Positions 1 to 10,290 are shown, counted from the first letter of the stretch. The stretch is 63,592 nucleotides of DNA from Bacteroidia bacterium (GCA_025358025.1 JANYKW010000034.1:1-63592), one strand, 5' to 3'. Translations and numbers: made by a program. The notes: generated by a model not told the origin, from the sequence alone.

Positions 1-97
<97 letters not shown>

Positions 98-535
98 ATA
101 GAAAATTTTAAATATAATCCAGAACCTCAGGCTTTATTCATTCCATCCTCTCTTATCCAGGTAATATCCCGCCCGATTTAAAACTTGCGCAATATCCCAA
201 AATAAAATCATTCCAGGAACCTAGTATTCTTCTCTTCTTACCTTCCTTAATATTTTTCAATGAACTCTTTATTCCCTTCTTTCCCGCCCTGACACCAACC
301 TAAACCTAAACCCAGATTAACGCCCGAAACGGAGTGCAAATGTATAGCGTTTTTTTATCCTAAACAACCTCCCCGATAAAATAGTTTACAAAATACTTCA
401 TTTGAGCTGCTATCCTTTTGAATATCTGAAATGTTAAACACTAAAAAAAAATCAAAAAATTAATCAGTTGCATGTTTTTGACGCAGAAATAGCACATTTA
501 TATTATTTTTACCATCTCATTGAAACAAAAGAATC
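98..535. other. rRNA leader and intergenic region
   Basis: These 438 bp separate the 16S gene from the first protein gene. On the minus strand they hold the 16S leader of about 230 nt (roughly 330 down to 98) and the promoter at 337-367. The part nearer the glycosyltransferase gene (about 370-535) is AT-rich. A weak TAnnTTT match (TATTTTTA, 504-511) could serve the rightward gene, but its spacing from the nearest TTG (478-480) is poor. No tRNA or small ORF was found. Confidence 0.6.
337..367 (-). promoter_or_regulatory. Bacteroidota-type rRNA promoter
   Basis: On the minus strand TACATTTG (344-337) matches the Bacteroidota -7 consensus TAnnTTTG, and TTG (367-365) lies upstream with a 20-nt gap, as expected for the -33 element. 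Transcription would start near 330 and give a leader of about 230 nt before mature 16S. The motif match and position are seen in the sequence; promoter activity is inferred from the known consensus. Confidence 0.65.
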
Positions 536-1273
536 GTGTCTGACAGTATCGTAATCATTCCTACCTACAACGAAAAAGAGAACATTGAACGGATGATCCG
601 TACAATCTTCCAACTTCCAAAACAATTTCATATTCTGATTGTAGATGATAATTCACCGGATGGTACAGCGGAAATTATCAAAAAACTGATGAAGGAATTT
701 TCTGAAAATCTCTTCATGATAGAACGTAAGGGAAAACTGGGATTGGGCACGGCTTACCTGACGGGCTTCCAATGGGCACTCTCAAATAAATATCCATATA
801 TCTTCGAAATGGATGCCGATTTTTCGCATAATCCGGATGATCTGCTGCGCTTGTATCAGGCATGTGCTGAAGATGGAGCCGAATTGGCCATCGGTTCCAG
901 GTACATTTCCGGAATTAATGTCATCAACTGGCCACTGAAAAGAGTATTGATGTCCTATTTTGCCTCCATGTATGTGCGACTGGTTACCGGAATGGGAATT
1001 ATGGACACCACTGCAGGATTTAAATGCTACAAAAGTACTGTACTGGACCGTCTCGACCTCCACCGGATAAAAATGAAGGGTTATGGATTTCAGATAGAAA
1101 TGAAATTTAAAACCTGGAGACTTGGATTCAAAATTTCCGAAGTCCCCATTATTTTCACGGATCGCAAGGAAGGCTCATCCAAAATGAGTGGCGGCATATT
1201 TGGCGAAGCATTTAAAGGGGTGATCAAAATGAAAATTGCAAGCTATTTTACAAATCCCGGAAAAAAGCATTAA
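536..1273 (+). CDS. Polyprenol monophosphomannose synthase-like GT2 glycosyltransferase
   Basis: A 245-residue family 2 glycosyltransferase of the dolichol-phosphate mannosyltransferase (DPM1/Ppm1) type, which moves a sugar, usually mannose, from GDP-sugar to a polyprenyl phosphate at the cytoplasmic membrane. The N-terminal IPTYNEKENI, the nucleotide-binding DDNSPDGTA and the metal-binding DADFSHNPDDL motifs are all present. No C-terminal membrane helices are seen, so it is the short, peripheral form. The start is GTG; no in-frame ATG lies close by. It is followed by dihydroorotase on the same strand after about 120 bp. The family is clear; the exact sugar donor is not. Confidence 0.85.
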   Translation: MSDSIVIIPTYNEKENIERMIRTIFQLPKQFHILIVDDNSPDGTAEIIKKLMKEFSENLFMIERKGKLGLGTAYLTGFQWALSNKYPYIFEMDADFSHNPDDLLRLYQACAEDGAELAIGSRYISGINVINWPLKRVLMSYFASMYVRLVTGMGIMDTTAGFKCYKSTVLDRLDLHRIKMKGYGFQIEMKFKTWRLGFKISEVPIIFTDRKEGSSKMSGGIFGEAFKGVIKMKIASYFTNPGKKH

Positions 1274-1394
1274 AAAAAGTGTACTTTTCTCCTTAATAAA
1301 GGATAACAATATAATTTACAATAACCGAATAGAACTCGTTTGTAAATTATTCTTAAGACTTTAATAATTAATAGTTTAATTGTACTATTCTGGA

Positions 1395-2765
1395 ATGAGA
1401 GACATTATTATCAAAGATGCCAAGGTCGTCAACGAGGGCAAGATTTCGCGGGATACAACACTGCTGATCAGGAATGGGATCATTGAAAAGATCTTCAGAG
1501 ATTCAGTTCCCGAAACCATTATGGCTAATGCAGATGTGATAGATGCATCCGGAAAATTTCTGTTACCGGGTGTCATTGACGACCAGGTTCACTTTCGTGA
1601 ACCCGGACTTACCCACAAAGGCGATATTTATACAGAATCAAAAGCCGCGGTAGCTGGCGGAATCACCTCCTTTATGGAGATGCCCAATACAGTGCCTCAA
1701 GCCACAACACAAGAACTTTTAAACCAAAAATTTGATCGTGCATCAGAAGTCTCATTGGCCAACTACTCATTTTATATCGGTGCTACCAACGACAATCTCG
1801 AAGAACTGCTGAAAACTGATCCGGCAAAAGTATGTGGCATCAAGGTGTTTTTGGGTTCTTCCACAGGCAATATGCTGGTCGATAATCCCGAAACTTTATC
1901 ATCCCTCTTTCAGAAATCAAAAATGCTGATTGCAGTACATTGTGAAGATGAAAATATTGTCCAGGCAAACCTCGCAGCATCCATTGAAAAATTCGGCGAT
2001 GAAATTCCGATGAGTGAGCATCCAAAAATAAGGGATGCAAGAGCCTGTTTCAACTCCTCATCCAAAGCTGTTGAGCTTGCCAAGAAATTTGGCACAAGGC
2101 TTCATATTTTGCATCTTTCGACTGCAGCTGAAATTGCATTATTTGATTCTGCACCTGTAAAAAACAAGAAAATAACTGCTGAAGTTTGCATTCACCATCT
2201 TTGGTTTTCTGATGCCGATTATGAAAAACTCGGGGCCAGGATCAAATGGAATCCGGCAATCAAATCTGCCAGCGACCGCGCCAGTCTTATCAAGGCCGTC
2301 AATGAGAACAGAATAGACGTGATTGCTACGGATCATGCACCTCATACTGAAGAGGAGAAGAACCGGAGCTATCTGAAAATGCCTTCCGGTGGTCCACTGG
2401 TAGAACATTCCTTACCTGCCATGCTGGAAATGAGCAGAAATGGTAAAATTACCATGGAAAAAGTGGTCGAAAAGATGTGTCATGCACCTGCCGATCTTTT
2501 TGGAATCGAAAAACGGGGTTATATCCGCAAAGGATATAAGGCCGATCTTGTATTGGTCGATGCAGGAAAATGGACAGTCTCCAAAGAAAATATTCAATCC
2601 AAATGCAACTGGTCACCCTTTGAAGGCGAGTCCTTCTACTATTATATAACACAAACTTTCGTGAACGGAAAACTGGTCTATGAGAATAGTCATCCTGGAA
2701 AAAAAGGAATATTCCACGAAGAAACCAAAGGTGAAAGACTGACTTTCAACAGGGATGTCATTTGA
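1395..2765 (+). CDS. pyrC: Dihydroorotase
   Basis: An amidohydrolase of 456 residues that closes N-carbamoyl-aspartate to dihydroorotate in pyrimidine synthesis. Visible active-site elements: GVIDDQVHFREPG (residues 59-71), GIKVFLGSSTG with K150, VHCEDE with H182, LHILHLS (H237, H240) and IATDHAPHT with D313. The usual metal-binding HxH reads Q64-V-H66, so the first His is replaced by Gln. The frame is open from a TTG at 1380, but ATG at 1395 gives the normal start (MRDIIIKDAK). The stop at 2763-2765 directly abuts the stop of the convergent aspartokinase gene with no spacer. The Gln substitution could affect metal content; it may be a lineage trait rather than loss of function. Confidence 0.9.
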   Translation: MRDIIIKDAKVVNEGKISRDTTLLIRNGIIEKIFRDSVPETIMANADVIDASGKFLLPGVIDDQVHFREPGLTHKGDIYTESKAAVAGGITSFMEMPNTVPQATTQELLNQKFDRASEVSLANYSFYIGATNDNLEELLKTDPAKVCGIKVFLGSSTGNMLVDNPETLSSLFQKSKMLIAVHCEDENIVQANLAASIEKFGDEIPMSEHPKIRDARACFNSSSKAVELAKKFGTRLHILHLSTAAEIALFDSAPVKNKKITAEVCIHHLWFSDADYEKLGARIKWNPAIKSASDRASLIKAVNENRIDVIATDHAPHTEEEKNRSYLKMPSGGPLVEHSLPAMLEMSRNGKITMEKVVEKMCHAPADLFGIEKRGYIRKGYKADLVLVDAGKWTVSKENIQSKCNWSPFEGESFYYYITQTFVNGKLVYENSHPGKKGIFHEETKGERLTFNRDVI

Positions 2766-4028
2766 TTATTTGAGTAGAAACCGCACTATTTTTCTGGTTC
2801 GCTGTTCAACATAAATGGTTCTCCCAACCGTACACTCAGTTACAGCTTCCTGCGTAAAATATCGGATAGTAAGCAACTCAAGACCATCATTGTAGTGAAC
2901 CACAAAATGTTCTGAAAGTTCCTGGATCAACTGTTCAAAATCTCTTTCAGGACGATCGATTGCCAGTGAAAAATTCATGGCAGATTGTTGAACCAGGTTG
3001 ACTCTCATCCTGAATTTCGAAAATAACCGGTAGATATTGGCAATGCTCTCTTCTGCGATGAAAGAAAAATCCTTTGGAGAGACAGTTATCAATACCTGAT
3101 CCTCCTTGTTAATGAAAACTGGGATATAATCCATTGGGTGATCAATGTTGCAAATCATTGAACCAACCTCATCCGGATGAATGAATGACTTGACATACAG
3201 TGGTATCTTCTTCTCAACCAAAGGTTTCATTGTTTTCGGATGAATAACTTTTGCACCATAATAGGTCATCTCAACAGCTTCACGGTAGGATAGTTTCTCT
3301 AGTTTACAGGTATTTAAATATTTATGCGGGTCTGCATTCATGATACCCGGGACGTCTTTCCAGATAGTTACACTCTCCGCATCCATAATATTAGCCAGAA
3401 TAGCTGCTGTATAGTCCGATCCTTCCCGTCCCAATGTCGTGGTGAGGTTAAATGTTGTGGCTCCTATAAATCCCTGTGTCAGACACACACTGTTTTGGTC
3501 GAACTGAAAAGCCTGAGGCAACAGCTTTCTGGTCAGACTCCAGTCGATCTCGCCTTCACGCCAGGTATCATTGGTACGGATGTAATGACCTGCATCAATC
3601 CATTTCGTAACCCTGCCCAGGTGATTTAAGTAGGTTGCCAGTATCTCGGTGGAAACCATTTCTCCTGTCGAGACGATCTGATCATATTCAAAGTCATAAT
3701 TTAAAGAGGGAGGAATATTCATTCGCTTTATTAGCGCTTCGAAATCATCCAGCAAGGTGCTTTCAAGTTTCTCATTTCCTGACACGAACAGCTTACCGAC
3801 CATGTGAAGATGTTCTTCTTTTAACCTGATTATCCCCTTAAGTGCCTCATCTATTTTCCCATCAAAATAATTTCTTGTTACAGCTACAAGTGCATCTGTT
3901 GTTTTGCCCATGGCAGAAACAACAACAATAAGCTGATCAGGTTCAGCACAAATAATTGCTGCGGTATTAATGACCCCGGCAGCATCCTTAACAGATGCTC
4001 CTCCAAATTTAAAAACCTTCATCTTCAA
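2766..4028 (-). CDS. Aspartate kinase
   Basis: A monofunctional aspartokinase of 420 residues that phosphorylates L-aspartate, the first step toward lysine, threonine and methionine. The N-terminal kinase motif KFGGASV (about residues 7-13), the VVSAMGKTT segment and the nucleotide-binding GREGSDYTAAIL (about 208) are all present. The last 120 residues have the make-up of the tandem ACT regulatory domains (SPKDFSFI and the following strands). There is no fused homoserine dehydrogenase. The start could be either Met of MKMK. It stands alone on this strand, so feedback through the ACT domains is the only regulation suggested by the sequence. Confidence 0.92.
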   Translation of the reverse strand: MKMKVFKFGGASVKDAAGVINTAAIICAEPDQLIVVVSAMGKTTDALVAVTRNYFDGKIDEALKGIIRLKEEHLHMVGKLFVSGNEKLESTLLDDFEALIKRMNIPPSLNYDFEYDQIVSTGEMVSTEILATYLNHLGRVTKWIDAGHYIRTNDTWREGEIDWSLTRKLLPQAFQFDQNSVCLTQGFIGATTFNLTTTLGREGSDYTAAILANIMDAESVTIWKDVPGIMNADPHKYLNTCKLEKLSYREAVEMTYYGAKVIHPKTMKPLVEKKIPLYVKSFIHPDEVGSMICNIDHPMDYIPVFINKEDQVLITVSPKDFSFIAEESIANIYRLFSKFRMRVNLVQQSAMNFSLAIDRPERDFEQLIQELSEHFVVHYNDGLELLTIRYFTQEAVTECTVGRTIYVEQRTRKIVRFLLK

Positions 4029-4156
4029 TAAATTTTCTGTGATCTAAAAGTTCGGTTAATTCATGACAAAGGAACAAAAAAGAGAGACATCCCGCTTAAG
4101 GATTAGGCCTAAACTCCAAAATTAGTAACTTCGCACTTTCATCAGAATAGCATAAA

Positions 4157-7100
4157 TTGGAACTTACAGATTTTCTGCACCTATACCGCTCCCATCCATC
4201 ACTAATCGGATTGAAGGAGACTTTGAAATCTTCGGGAGCCAAAAAAATATCCGTTTCAGGCTTGACCGGATCATCTGCTACTGTTGCCTTTTCTGTTTTG
4301 AGAGAGATGTTTCCATTCCAGGCACTTTTTATACTAGGAGATCGGGAAGAGGCCGCCTTCTTCTTTGACGATCTGCAGGTACTTGGGCGGGAAGAGGAAC
4401 TTCTTTTTTTCCCATCTTCCTTCAAACGAAATATTTGGCATGACCACATCGACAACGAAAACATCATACTCCGGACGGATGTTTTAAATAAATTATCTGT
4501 AAAAGATAAAAACTACCTGATTGTGACCTATCCGGAAGCGATCATGGAGATGGTTCTTTCAGAAAGCGGTCTTCAAAAACATACACTTCATGTTAAGACG
4601 GGTGAAAAACTCTCCATTTCATTTATTAACGAACTGCTGTTCGAATATGGTTTTGAAAGAGTTGAGTTTGTCTTTGAACCAGGGCAGTATTCCATCCGTG
4701 GGTCTATCGTCGATATTTTTTCGTATTCAAACGAAGATCCATACCGGATCGATTTCTTCGGTGATGTTATAGATTCGATCCGCTCTTTTGACATCGAAGA
4801 CCAGATTTCAAAGGTTCCTTACAATAAAATATCCATAATACCCAATATTCAGGAGGGACTTTCTGAAGAGAAGAAGGTCACATTTTTTGAATTTCTCGAT
4901 AAACAGACTTATCTCATTTCAAGAGATTTTGACCTTTTGACCGATCACATCGGAGAATTAAGTTTCTCAGGACACCAACAAGAAAATAGGAGTGAAGAAC
5001 AAGAAAATGGTGATTTTCTGACTGCAGAGCTTTTCAGAAGCTATCTTAGAAAATTCTCCCTTATCGAATTAAAATTGAACAGGAAGGCAACTGCACTGCA
5101 ATTTGAATTTCACACAAAACCGCAACCAGTTTTCAATAAGAATTTTGATCTCCTTGGTGCCAATCTGAAGGAAAACAGGCACACAGGATATCACAACCTG
5201 ATCCTTTCATCCAGTTCCAAGCAGATTGACAGATTGCATGCTATTTTCGATGATAAGGGAGATCCTCAGAAATTGGATTCTTTGCCTTTTGCCTTGCAGG
5301 AAGGATTTATTGATCATGACCTGAAAATCTGCTGTTACAATGATCATCAGATCTTTGAAAGATACCACAGATACAAGCTTCGAACCAAAAAGCCATCCCG
5401 CCAGGCTATTACCCTGAAAGAACTGAGCAAACTGCAGGTAGGCGATTATGTTGTTCATACCGATCATGGAATCGGAAAATTTGCCGGACTTGTCAGGACG
5501 GAAGTTAACGGCAACATACAGGAAGCAGTAAGACTCTCCTACCGGGATAATGACTCACTTCTGGTAAGCATTCACTCTTTGCACCGAATCTCAAAATACA
5601 AGGGGAAGGAGGGTCAGGAGCCTTCCATTCACAAGCTGGGCACTGCTGCCTGGCAGAATATGAAGAACAAAACAAAGAGCAAGGTAAAAGATATTGCCCG
5701 TGAACTTATCGCGCTGTATGCTGCTAGAAAAATGGAAAAAGGCTATGCCTATATGCCGGACACCTATCTCCAGCAGGAGTTGGAAGCCAGCTTTATTTAT
5801 GAAGATACCCCGGACCAGCTTAAAGCGACCATTTCAGTAAAAGAAGATATGGAGCGGCTCATGCCAATGGACCGGCTCATTTGTGGCGATGTCGGTTTCG
5901 GAAAAACAGAGATTGCCATTCGGGCAGCATTCAAAGCAGTCACCGACAGCAAGCAGGTGGCCATTCTGGTTCCTACGACCATTCTCGCTTTGCAGCATTA
6001 CAAGACATTCAGGGAACGATTACGTGATTTTCCATGTAATGTCGAATATATTAGCAGACTGAGGCACGCATCCGATGTAAAAAAGGTTTTACAGAATCTG
6101 GCATCCGGCAAAGTTGATATACTGATTGGAACCCATAAACTAATTGGAAAGGATGTGAAATTTAAAGACCTGGGCCTGCTGATTGTAGATGAAGAACAAC
6201 GATTTGGTGTTTCTGTAAAAGAAAAATTGAAACAGTTGAAAGTCAATGTAGACACATTAACCCTTACTGCCACACCAATCCCACGGACCCTACAGTTTTC
6301 TCTGATGGGAGCCAGAGACCTTTCAATCATCAGTACTCCTCCACCCAACCGTTACCCTATCTCTACGGAAGTTCACTCGTTCGACGAAGAAGTGATCAGG
6401 GAAGCAATTACTTATGAGGTATCCAGAGGTGGTCAGGTTTTTTTTATCAACAACCGGATCAGTAATATATATGAACTGGAACGTTTGATACGCAGGCTCT
6501 GTCCGGGAGTCAGAACGATAGTTGGCCATGGACAAATGGAGGGAGATAAACTGGAAAAGGTTATGTTCGATTTTATCAACGGCGATTTCGATGTTTTAAT
6601 TGCCACTACCATCATCGAATCTGGATTGGATATTCCAAACACCAATACAATTCTGATCAACCATGCACAGAATTTCGGTCTAAGTGAACTTCATCAATTA
6701 AGGGGACGTGTTGGCAGATCTAACAAAAAAGCATACTGTTATTTACTGACACCTCCCCTGGAATCGATGACGCCGGAGGCCAGACGCAGATTACAGGCTA
6801 TTGAGGAATTTTCAGATATCGGCAGCGGATTTAGTCTGGCAATGCAAGATCTTGATATCCGTGGAGCTGGCAATTTGTTGGGTGGAGAACAGAGCGGATT
6901 TATTGCCGATATCGGTTTTGAAGCATATCAACGCATCCTGAATGAAGCCATGGAAGAGTTAAGAAATGACGAATTCCAAGGTGTGTTTGAAGACCAGGAG
7001 ATCAAAAATCAGCAAAATGCCTTTCTTCAGACCTCCTTCATAAAGGATTGCACCATCGATACAGATCTGGAACTCTTATTCCCGGATGATTATGTTGCCA

Positions 7101-7525
7101 GCATCTCTGAAAGGGTACTTTTATACCGCGAATTAGATGATCTCAAATCTGAGGAAACACTTACACTTTTTGAAAAAACATTGACAGATCGTTTCGGACA
7201 GATTCCAAAGGCAGCCAAGGAACTGCTGGATGTAGTAAGGATCAGATGGCAGGCCATTTCCCTCAATATGGAAAAAGTAATCATCAGGGATAAGAAAATG
7301 ATTTGCTATCTCCCTTCCGATCAAACTTCAAAGTTTTACTACTCGGGGGAATTTACCGGATTGATGCAGTGGATCGCCATAAATCCTTCGAGATGTAAAG
7401 TCAGGGAAAATAAAGGCAAACTCGCAGTTATATTAGATTCTGTACAAAGTATTCATGTTGCCCTGGATATTTTACATATGATATCTCTTTTCCTGCAACA
7501 AAGAAGAGACCCCAATAAGCTATGA
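4157..7525 (+). CDS. mfd: Transcription-repair coupling factor Mfd
   Basis: An 1122-residue protein that removes RNA polymerase stalled at DNA damage and recruits UvrA. Domains in order: a UvrB-like N-terminal module (about 20-330); the CarD-like RNA polymerase interaction domain starting at LQVGDYVVHTDHGIGKFAG (about 427); a RecG-like helicase with Walker A GDVGFGKTE (about 577), Walker B DEEQRFG (about 678) and TATPIPRTLQ; a second helicase lobe with the SGLDIPNTNT and QLRGRVGRS motifs; and a C-terminal TRCF domain (about 985-1085). The start is TTG, because an in-frame TAG lies 9 nt upstream. The stop overlaps the next gene's ATG (ATGA, 7522-7525), indicating translational coupling. Confidence 0.96.
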   Translation: MELTDFLHLYRSHPSLIGLKETLKSSGAKKISVSGLTGSSATVAFSVLREMFPFQALFILGDREEAAFFFDDLQVLGREEELLFFPSSFKRNIWHDHIDNENIILRTDVLNKLSVKDKNYLIVTYPEAIMEMVLSESGLQKHTLHVKTGEKLSISFINELLFEYGFERVEFVFEPGQYSIRGSIVDIFSYSNEDPYRIDFFGDVIDSIRSFDIEDQISKVPYNKISIIPNIQEGLSEEKKVTFFEFLDKQTYLISRDFDLLTDHIGELSFSGHQQENRSEEQENGDFLTAELFRSYLRKFSLIELKLNRKATALQFEFHTKPQPVFNKNFDLLGANLKENRHTGYHNLILSSSSKQIDRLHAIFDDKGDPQKLDSLPFALQEGFIDHDLKICCYNDHQIFERYHRYKLRTKKPSRQAITLKELSKLQVGDYVVHTDHGIGKFAGLVRTEVNGNIQEAVRLSYRDNDSLLVSIHSLHRISKYKGKEGQEPSIHKLGTAAWQNMKNKTKSKVKDIARELIALYAARKMEKGYAYMPDTYLQQELEASFIYEDTPDQLKATISVKEDMERLMPMDRLICGDVGFGKTEIAIRAAFKAVTDSKQVAILVPTTILALQHYKTFRERLRDFPCNVEYISRLRHASDVKKVLQNLASGKVDILIGTHKLIGKDVKFKDLGLLIVDEEQRFGVSVKEKLKQLKVNVDTLTLTATPIPRTLQFSLMGARDLSIISTPPPNRYPISTEVHSFDEEVIREAITYEVSRGGQVFFINNRISNIYELERLIRRLCPGVRTIVGHGQMEGDKLEKVMFDFINGDFDVLIATTIIESGLDIPNTNTILINHAQNFGLSELHQLRGRVGRSNKKAYCYLLTPPLESMTPEARRRLQAIEEFSDIGSGFSLAMQDLDIRGAGNLLGGEQSGFIADIGFEAYQRILNEAMEELRNDEFQGVFEDQEIKNQQNAFLQTSFIKDCTIDTDLELLFPDDYVASISERVLLYRELDDLKSEETLTLFEKTLTDRFGQIPKAAKELLDVVRIRWQAISLNMEKVIIRDKKMICYLPSDQTSKFYYSGEFTGLMQWIAINPSRCKVRENKGKLAVILDSVQSIHVALDILHMISLFLQQRRDPNKL

Positions 7526-8163
7526 TATCATCTAAAACAGATCCGCTCCATTTTCACTCCTGTATTCTTATCCTGGCTTTCCTTTATATTATCACTATGG
7601 GCAATCACATCCAGGCACAAACGTCGCGTCTGACCAAACAATCTCAACAGGAGAAAACGGTCATAGACACACCAGGGAAAGTCGTCGAATCATCTGACAC
7701 CATGCAACATTTCAGCTTCCCTCCAATAGAAATTGAGGCTGAATATATCTACAAAAAGACAAATGAGAAGAAAAAATACCACCGTTTGTATGAAGATATT
7801 AAACGTGTCTACCCTCTTTCTCATATTGTTTCAAGTGAGATTGAACTGGTCAATGCTGCACTTGATTCAATTTACAAAACCAAAACCAAAAGAAAAGAGT
7901 ATCTGAAATGGTATGAGAAACACACCTTTAATACTTACATTGATACGCTTAGGGCATTAAATACCAGGCAGATAAGGTTATTCATCAAACTTATTGATCG
8001 TGAAACAGGGAGTACTCCTTATGATTTAATAAAAAAATACCGGGGAGGATGGGATGCTTTCCTTTGGCAATTATCCGCCAATGCTTTGTTGCTAAATCTT
8101 AAAAATGATTATGATCCGATGGAAGATGAAATGATTGAGGATATTATCAGAAAATTTTACTGA
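7522..8163 (+). CDS. DUF4294 family exported protein
   Basis: A 213-residue protein with an N-terminal hydrophobic signal segment (about residues 12-28, ending ...HIQAQTS). The conserved C-terminal block from EAEYIYKKTNEKKKYHRL through IKRVYPLSHIVSSEIE and KKYRGGWDAFLWQ matches DUF4294 as I know it, a family almost restricted to Bacteroidota with no established function. It overlaps mfd by 4 nt and is probably made from the same transcript, but this coupling does not by itself give a role in repair. The protein is rich in charged residues, has no transmembrane helix after the signal, and is predicted to be periplasmic. Confidence 0.8.
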   Translation: MISSKTDPLHFHSCILILAFLYIITMGNHIQAQTSRLTKQSQQEKTVIDTPGKVVESSDTMQHFSFPPIEIEAEYIYKKTNEKKKYHRLYEDIKRVYPLSHIVSSEIELVNAALDSIYKTKTKRKEYLKWYEKHTFNTYIDTLRALNTRQIRLFIKLIDRETGSTPYDLIKKYRGGWDAFLWQLSANALLLNLKNDYDPMEDEMIEDIIRKFY

Positions 8164-8243
8164 TTTCGTTACTTTTTATCTAATTTTATCGTAAAATCTG
8201 TTCGTGATCGTAACATGACCGGATTCAGTTAAAATGCAAAAAA

Positions 8244-10232
8244 GTGATAGATCTCAACAACAAATTACAAAGCCAGAATCCAATTTTCGACAACTCATTG
8301 GATCACCTGCCCACCAATCTTACCCATCGTGATGTACTCACCAAATACGAAAAAATTCCTACTTTCATTTACCAGGAAAGTTCTGATGCTTCCTTTGATG
8401 TTGCCAAAGAAATTTCCCATCTGATCAAGAATAAACAAACGGAAGGCAAAAATTGTGTTTTAGGTCTCCCAACCGGATCCACGCAGCTGGGTATTTATGC
8501 AGAATTGGTCAGGATACACCGCGAAGAGGGTCTTAGTTTTCGCAATGTTATCACGTTTAATCTGGATGAGTATTATCCGCTGTCCTCTCATTCTATTCAC
8601 AGTTACCATCATTATATGCGGTTGAATTTGTTCAACCATGTCGACATTCGTCCTGAAAACATTCACATTCCGGATGGTACGATTCTGCTGGATGAGGTAC
8701 ATGATTATTGTCGTGAATACGAAAGAAAGATCGAAAATGCAGGTGGTTTCGACCTTTTATTGTTGGGAATCGGACGAAGCGGGCACATTGGATTCAATGA
8801 ACCCGGATCCGGACGAAGCACAAGAACCCGCATAATAACGCTGGATCCTGACACACGACAGGAGGAAGCAAAACAATTCAGGGGTTTCAACAATGTTCCC
8901 CGAAGTGCAATTACAATTGGTATTTCTACCATTTTGAACGCAAAAAAGATCATTCTTTCAGCATTTGGCGAAACAAAAGCCAAAGTTATCAAACAAATGG
9001 TGGAAGACGAACCAAACAATCTCGTCCCCGCCTCATACATTCAGTATCACCCCAATGCCAAGGTCATCATTGATAAAGGTGCTGCAATGCAGCTGATAAG
9101 AATGAAGACTCCGTGGCTACTTGATAGTATGGATTGGTCTGAAGATCGTCTGATCAGAAAAGCGGTACTTTGGCTATGCTACAAAACCAGTAAACCTCTG
9201 CTTAAACTCACCGGGAAAGATTACAACGACAACGGACTGAGCGACTTGCTTGCTTCTGTAGGTTCAGCGTACAAGATCAACATCAAAGTTTTTAATGATT
9301 TACAACATACCATTACCGGATGGCCCGGAGGAAAACCAGATACAGATGACAGATTTCGCCCGGAAAGAGCAAAACCTGAAAAAAAACGTATCATTATTTT
9401 CAGCCCGCATCCTGACGACGATGTCATCTCCATGGGCGGTACCCTGCTGCGTTTGATTGAACAAGGTCACGATGTTCATGTATGTTACCAGGTTTCCGGG
9501 AATTTTGCAGTTTCTGATGAATATGTGACCAGATTTCTGGACTTCCACCAGGAATATATAGACTTTTATGACAAAGGCAACCCAATTTCTAAAATTCAGC
9601 AAGACAAGCTCCTAAACTTTATCAAAAACAAAAAGGACAACGACATTGATATTCCGGATCTGAGAAAAGTGAAGGGATTTATACGCAGAATGGAAGCAAG
9701 GTCAGCATTGAGATATTTTGGACTTAAAAACGAGAACATCCATTTTCTTGATCTGCCATTTTATGAAACCGGACTCAAATCAAAAGCACCCATTGGTGTG
9801 GAAGATGTTCAAATCCTAATTAATGTGGTTGAACGGATTAAACCTCACCAGATTTTTGCAGCAGGCGACCTCTCCGATCCGCACGGAACGCATAGGGTCT
9901 GTTTGGATGCCATCTTCCTTGCATTGGAACATATTAAAAATCAGCCTTGGATGGATGATTGCTGGGTGTGGCTATACAGGGGTGCCTGGGCAGAATGGGA
10001 TGCCGACCAGATAGAAATGGCTGTTCCAATCAGTCCAATTGAACTTTCCAGAAAAAGAGAGGCTATTCTTCGTCACCAATCCCAGAAAGAAGGAGCTATG
10101 TTCATGGGTGAAGATGAGCGTGAATTCTGGCAAAGAGCCGAGGATAGAAACCGTGCAACTGCTAATTTGTATGATGCGCTGGGAATGGCAGAATATGAAG
10201 CAATGGAAGCTTTTGTCAAATACTTTCCCTGA
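8244..10232 (+). CDS. nagB: Glucosamine-6-phosphate deaminase fused to PIG-L deacetylase-like domain
   Basis: A 662-residue two-domain protein. Residues 35-300 are a NagB deaminase that converts glucosamine-6-P to fructose-6-P and ammonia: GLPTGSTQLG (about 73), FNLDEYYPL (about 107) and GIGRSGHIGFNEPGS (about 172). Residues 380-662 form a PIG-L/LmbE-type domain with the metal motif SPHPDDD (about 388) and a later DPHGTH. The two-domain form is known in Bacteroidota; canonical NagB has only about 266 residues. The start is GTG at 8244; the ATG at 8234 is out of frame. The gene stands alone between about 80 bp of spacer and a terminator. Whether the PIG-L part deacetylates an amino sugar is not shown. 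Confidence 0.9.
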   Translation: MIDLNNKLQSQNPIFDNSLDHLPTNLTHRDVLTKYEKIPTFIYQESSDASFDVAKEISHLIKNKQTEGKNCVLGLPTGSTQLGIYAELVRIHREEGLSFRNVITFNLDEYYPLSSHSIHSYHHYMRLNLFNHVDIRPENIHIPDGTILLDEVHDYCREYERKIENAGGFDLLLLGIGRSGHIGFNEPGSGRSTRTRIITLDPDTRQEEAKQFRGFNNVPRSAITIGISTILNAKKIILSAFGETKAKVIKQMVEDEPNNLVPASYIQYHPNAKVIIDKGAAMQLIRMKTPWLLDSMDWSEDRLIRKAVLWLCYKTSKPLLKLTGKDYNDNGLSDLLASVGSAYKINIKVFNDLQHTITGWPGGKPDTDDRFRPERAKPEKKRIIIFSPHPDDDVISMGGTLLRLIEQGHDVHVCYQVSGNFAVSDEYVTRFLDFHQEYIDFYDKGNPISKIQQDKLLNFIKNKKDNDIDIPDLRKVKGFIRRMEARSALRYFGLKNENIHFLDLPFYETGLKSKAPIGVEDVQILINVVERIKPHQIFAAGDLSDPHGTHRVCLDAIFLALEHIKNQPWMDDCWVWLYRGAWAEWDADQIEMAVPISPIELSRKREAILRHQSQKEGAMFMGEDEREFWQRAEDRNRATANLYDALGMAEYEAMEAFVKYFP

Positions 10233-10255
10233 TATGGAACTACAGGAAGCATTGG

Positions 10256-10290
10256 AATGACCGATCAATCAAATGACTGGTCATTTTTTT
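10256..10290 (+). terminator. Rho-independent terminator after nagB
   Basis: A perfect 7-bp stem, AATGACC (10256-10262) with GGTCATT (10279-10285), is followed by a run of T to 10290. It lies just after the NagB-fusion stop and before the next gene's start. Confidence 0.65.
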
